Virus record (IMG/VR): IMGVR_UViG_3300032282_005313
Location: 1-20,628 of that record
Reading direction: 5' to 3' (one strand)
Origin: a virus
Length of the DNA: 20,628 nt
Shown: positions 19,530 to 20,628 of the stretch, piece after piece
Numbering within the stretch: the stretch's first letter is position 1
Layout: every line of letters begins with the position of its first letter
Program-made: the position numbers and the translations under genes
Notes under the pieces: model-generated
What the model was told of the DNA's origin: nothing
The model's input: only the letters and a program-made list of their open reading frames with translations
The model's database searches: none

Positions 19530-19554
19530 GGAGGGTTCAGCCCTCCCCTTTTTT
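19530..19554 (+). terminator. rho-independent terminator
   Basis: GGAGGG (19530-19535), loop TTCAG, CCCTCC (19541-19546), CC and six T. It lies ten nt after the stop of the displaced DUF6745 tail, consistent with being the original terminator of that operon. Confidence 0.85.
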
Positions 19555-19565
19555 GGAGCCATAAG

Positions 19566-19940
19566 ATGAACAACCTCTCTATGCTTATCTACATTGCTAA
19601 TGTCTGTGAATCTCTGAATTCTGCACTAACCGGTTTCTTTGCTGTCTTTATGATGCTCACCGGTGCGCTAAGTATCATTACGGTATTGGCTTTTATTGAA
19701 GATGAACCAGAAGTAGCGGAGCAGACTAAGAAGTGGGCAATCAAGTCTGGTATCGTTCTTGGTATCGTAGCAGCTATCGGGACGTTCGTGCCAAATAAGA
19801 ACACGGTGATGATGATTGCCGCTTCCGAATACGCCGAGAAGTTTGTCAAGTCAGAACAGGCGCAGCAGGTCATTGATCCCTCCATCAAGCTGCTTCATGC
19901 TTGGATCGAAAAGCAGATGATAGACTTGGCTAAGAAGTAA
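19566..19940 (+). CDS. conserved phage membrane protein
   Basis: 124 residues with two predicted membrane segments, about 21-43 (LTGFFAVFMMLTGALSIITVLAF) and about 60-78 (SGIVLGIVAAIGTFV). After them comes the motif FVPNKNTVMMIAASEYAEKFV, then an amphipathic C-terminal helix. I recall a widespread phage protein with two membrane helices and a (I/V)P-(S/N)-K-x-T-(V/M)-x-x-I-A-A-S block; its role is unknown. The two helices and short length allow a holin or superinfection-exclusion role, but nothing here supports either. GGAG lies 7 nt before the ATG. Confidence 0.78.
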   Translation: MNNLSMLIYIANVCESLNSALTGFFAVFMMLTGALSIITVLAFIEDEPEVAEQTKKWAIKSGIVLGIVAAIGTFVPNKNTVMMIAASEYAEKFVKSEQAQQVIDPSIKLLHAWIEKQMIDLAKK

Positions 19941-19961
19941 ACGGTTAGGGCGCGTGGTGAA

Positions 19962-20057
19962 ATGGCTGGTCCATACTATGAAGAATTGATTGCTGCCTAT
20001 AAGGACGGTGATGATGGTCCTGATACATATGAATGGGATGAGGGGATTGCTCCATGA
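19962..20057 (+). CDS. small acidic unknown protein (31 aa)
   Basis: 31 residues: MAGPYYEELIAAYKDGDDGP, then DTYEWDEGIAP, very acidic. The stop overlaps the next start (ATGA), which supports coupled translation. The ribosome binding site is weak. A short acidic peptide such as this could act by mimicking DNA, but that is only a guess. Confidence 0.5.
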   Translation: MAGPYYEELIAAYKDGDDGPDTYEWDEGIAP

Positions 20058-20269
20058 TTAATGGCGTTGTCGTGCTGATGTTAGAAACACAATTACCGTT
20101 TAAGTTGCGCGGCAAGATGTATGATAGCGCTGGTTCTGTGCTTTGTTCGTTTAATGAAACGAGACCTGGCAAGCACAACGAATTGAAATTTCACGTCTCT
20201 GATGAGAAATTTCAAGAATTTGTAAGTGTTATTTTAACAGAATACATACTCAATTATTATCTAAAATGA
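20054..20269 (+). CDS. unknown small protein (71 aa)
   Basis: 71 residues: MINGVVVLMLETQLPFKLRG, KMYDSAGSVLCSFNETRPGK, HNELKFHVSDEKFQEFVSVI, LTEYILNYYLK. A beta-rich N-terminal half followed by a C-terminal helix is likely; the hydrophobic run at the start is too short and polar for a membrane segment. GAGGGG lies eight nt before the ATG. No family is recognised. Confidence 0.65.
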   Translation: MINGVVVLMLETQLPFKLRGKMYDSAGSVLCSFNETRPGKHNELKFHVSDEKFQEFVSVILTEYILNYYLK

Positions 20270-20281
20270 AGGAATTGCTCC

Positions 20282-20478
20282 TTGAACAGAGTTAGGGGTC
20301 AAATCAAGACTCAAATAGAGGAACAAGTTTGGTGGAACAAGTTTGGTTTGAAATATTTGATCAAATACGTAATACAATTTGGCAACAAGTCTCAGATCAA
20401 ACAAAAAATCAAGTTGGGAACCGAGTTGGGAACCGAGTTGGAATGAGTGTTTATAATAAACTAAGAGAAACGGCATGA
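20282..20478 (+). pseudogene. frameshifted, diverged DQV repeat gene
   Basis: A TTG with AAGGA upstream begins a frame encoding NRVRGQIKTQIEEQVW, homologous to the MNNVKDQV... start. At 20333-20334 a TG dinucleotide separates two copies of GAACAAGTTTGG and shifts the frame. The continuation EQVWFEIFDQIRNTIWQQVS...VYNKLRETA ends at TGA 20476-20478 and aligns with the VYNQLREMT end of the intact copy. Units here use CAA GTT and are more diverged than those of the two perfect arrays. The unshifted frame would end at 20446 (54 aa). AAGGA and the TTG also sit in a small hairpin (AAGGA/TCCTT). Confidence 0.65.
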
Positions 20479-20628
20479 AGAACGTCAATGTTCAAATACT
20501 TGATCAAGTCTGGGATCAAGTCAGGGATCAAGTCAGAGTTCAAGTCGAAGATCAAGTCTGGGATCAAGTCTGGGATCAAGTCAGGATTCAAGTCTGGGAT
20601 CAAGTCGGGCGTCAAGTCAGAGTTCAAG
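20475..20628 (+). CDS. second Asp-Gln-Val-x repeat protein, N-terminal part (runs off window)
   Basis: 51 codons are visible. The ATG overlaps the stop of the frameshifted copy (ATGA). The protein starts [20 protein letters not shown] and continues with at least ten x-Gln-Val units on the same 12-bp pattern as the 16569 gene, again with invariant CAA and GTC codons. It would be translated by coupling to the upstream copy or from its own weak signal. It is the downstream member of a tandem family whose junction cassettes (16893-16930 and 20452-20489) match at 32 of 38 positions. Confidence 0.75.
   Translation, partial: MKNVNVQILDQVWDQVRDQVRVQVEDQVWDQVWDQVRIQVWDQVGRQVRVQ

Overview
This window is almost certainly part of a large T4-like (tevenvirus or cyanophage-type) tailed phage that infects a Gram-negative, probably proteobacterial, host. 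It carries a gp43-type family B DNA polymerase, a UvsX recombinase, a gp41 replicative helicase, an Hsp20 protein, T4-type late promoter boxes (TATAAATA) and a two-component spanin pair. No host gene, rRNA, tRNA or CRISPR array was seen. Genes are tightly packed, with many 1-8 bp stop/start overlaps. At least ten genes are under 60 codons.

Layout. (1) 1-4861, minus strand: a late cluster. A partial virion structural gene is preceded by four genes in a row: a nucleotidyltransferase, a ligase-like protein with a KxDG motif, an unknown protein and a HAD phosphatase. All four begin with the same short N-terminal tag ending in Leu/Ile-x-Glu. It resembles the capsid-targeting sequence that T4 gp21 protease cleaves, so these look like enzymes packaged in the head. 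A TATAAATA late promoter lies just upstream. (2) 4900-5056: a terminator and a second late box frame a possible ~145-nt RNA. (3) 5060-11419, minus: the replication module, in transcription order DUF1127 protein, DNA polymerase N-half, HNH endonuclease, polymerase C-half, a small acidic protein, UvsX, a small protein at the gene 40 position, helicase, and a small conserved protein. The polymerase is physically split by the HNH gene. (4) 11472-13101, minus: Hsp20 and three conserved or unknown genes. (5) 13159-13804, plus: inner and outer spanin subunits behind a late box embedded in an opposing sigma70-like promoter. (6) 13866-14330, minus: three tiny genes, one of them strikingly like the ribosome-rescue factor ArfA. 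(7) 14474 to the end, plus: an accessory early region with regular sigma70-like promoters. It holds an AAA+ ATPase, a SWIM zinc-finger protein, a GHxH protein next to a DUF6745 protein, a membrane protein and many small orphans. A GIY-YIG-like homing endonuclease has inserted in the 3' end of the DUF6745 gene and displaced the original tail.

The most unusual content is a family of genes made of a 12-bp repeat encoding Asp-Gln-Val-x. One array is intact (16569-16919), a truncated start follows it, a frameshifted copy lies at 20282-20478, and another array runs off the window end. A related 12-bp array (GACCAAC) occupies the 3' UTR near the spanins. Base composition is patchy. The replication and late genes are AT-rich, while 14474-15720 and 17500-18770 are clearly GC-rich, which suggests mosaic acquisition. 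All calls come from reading the sequence and remembered family features; no database search was run.
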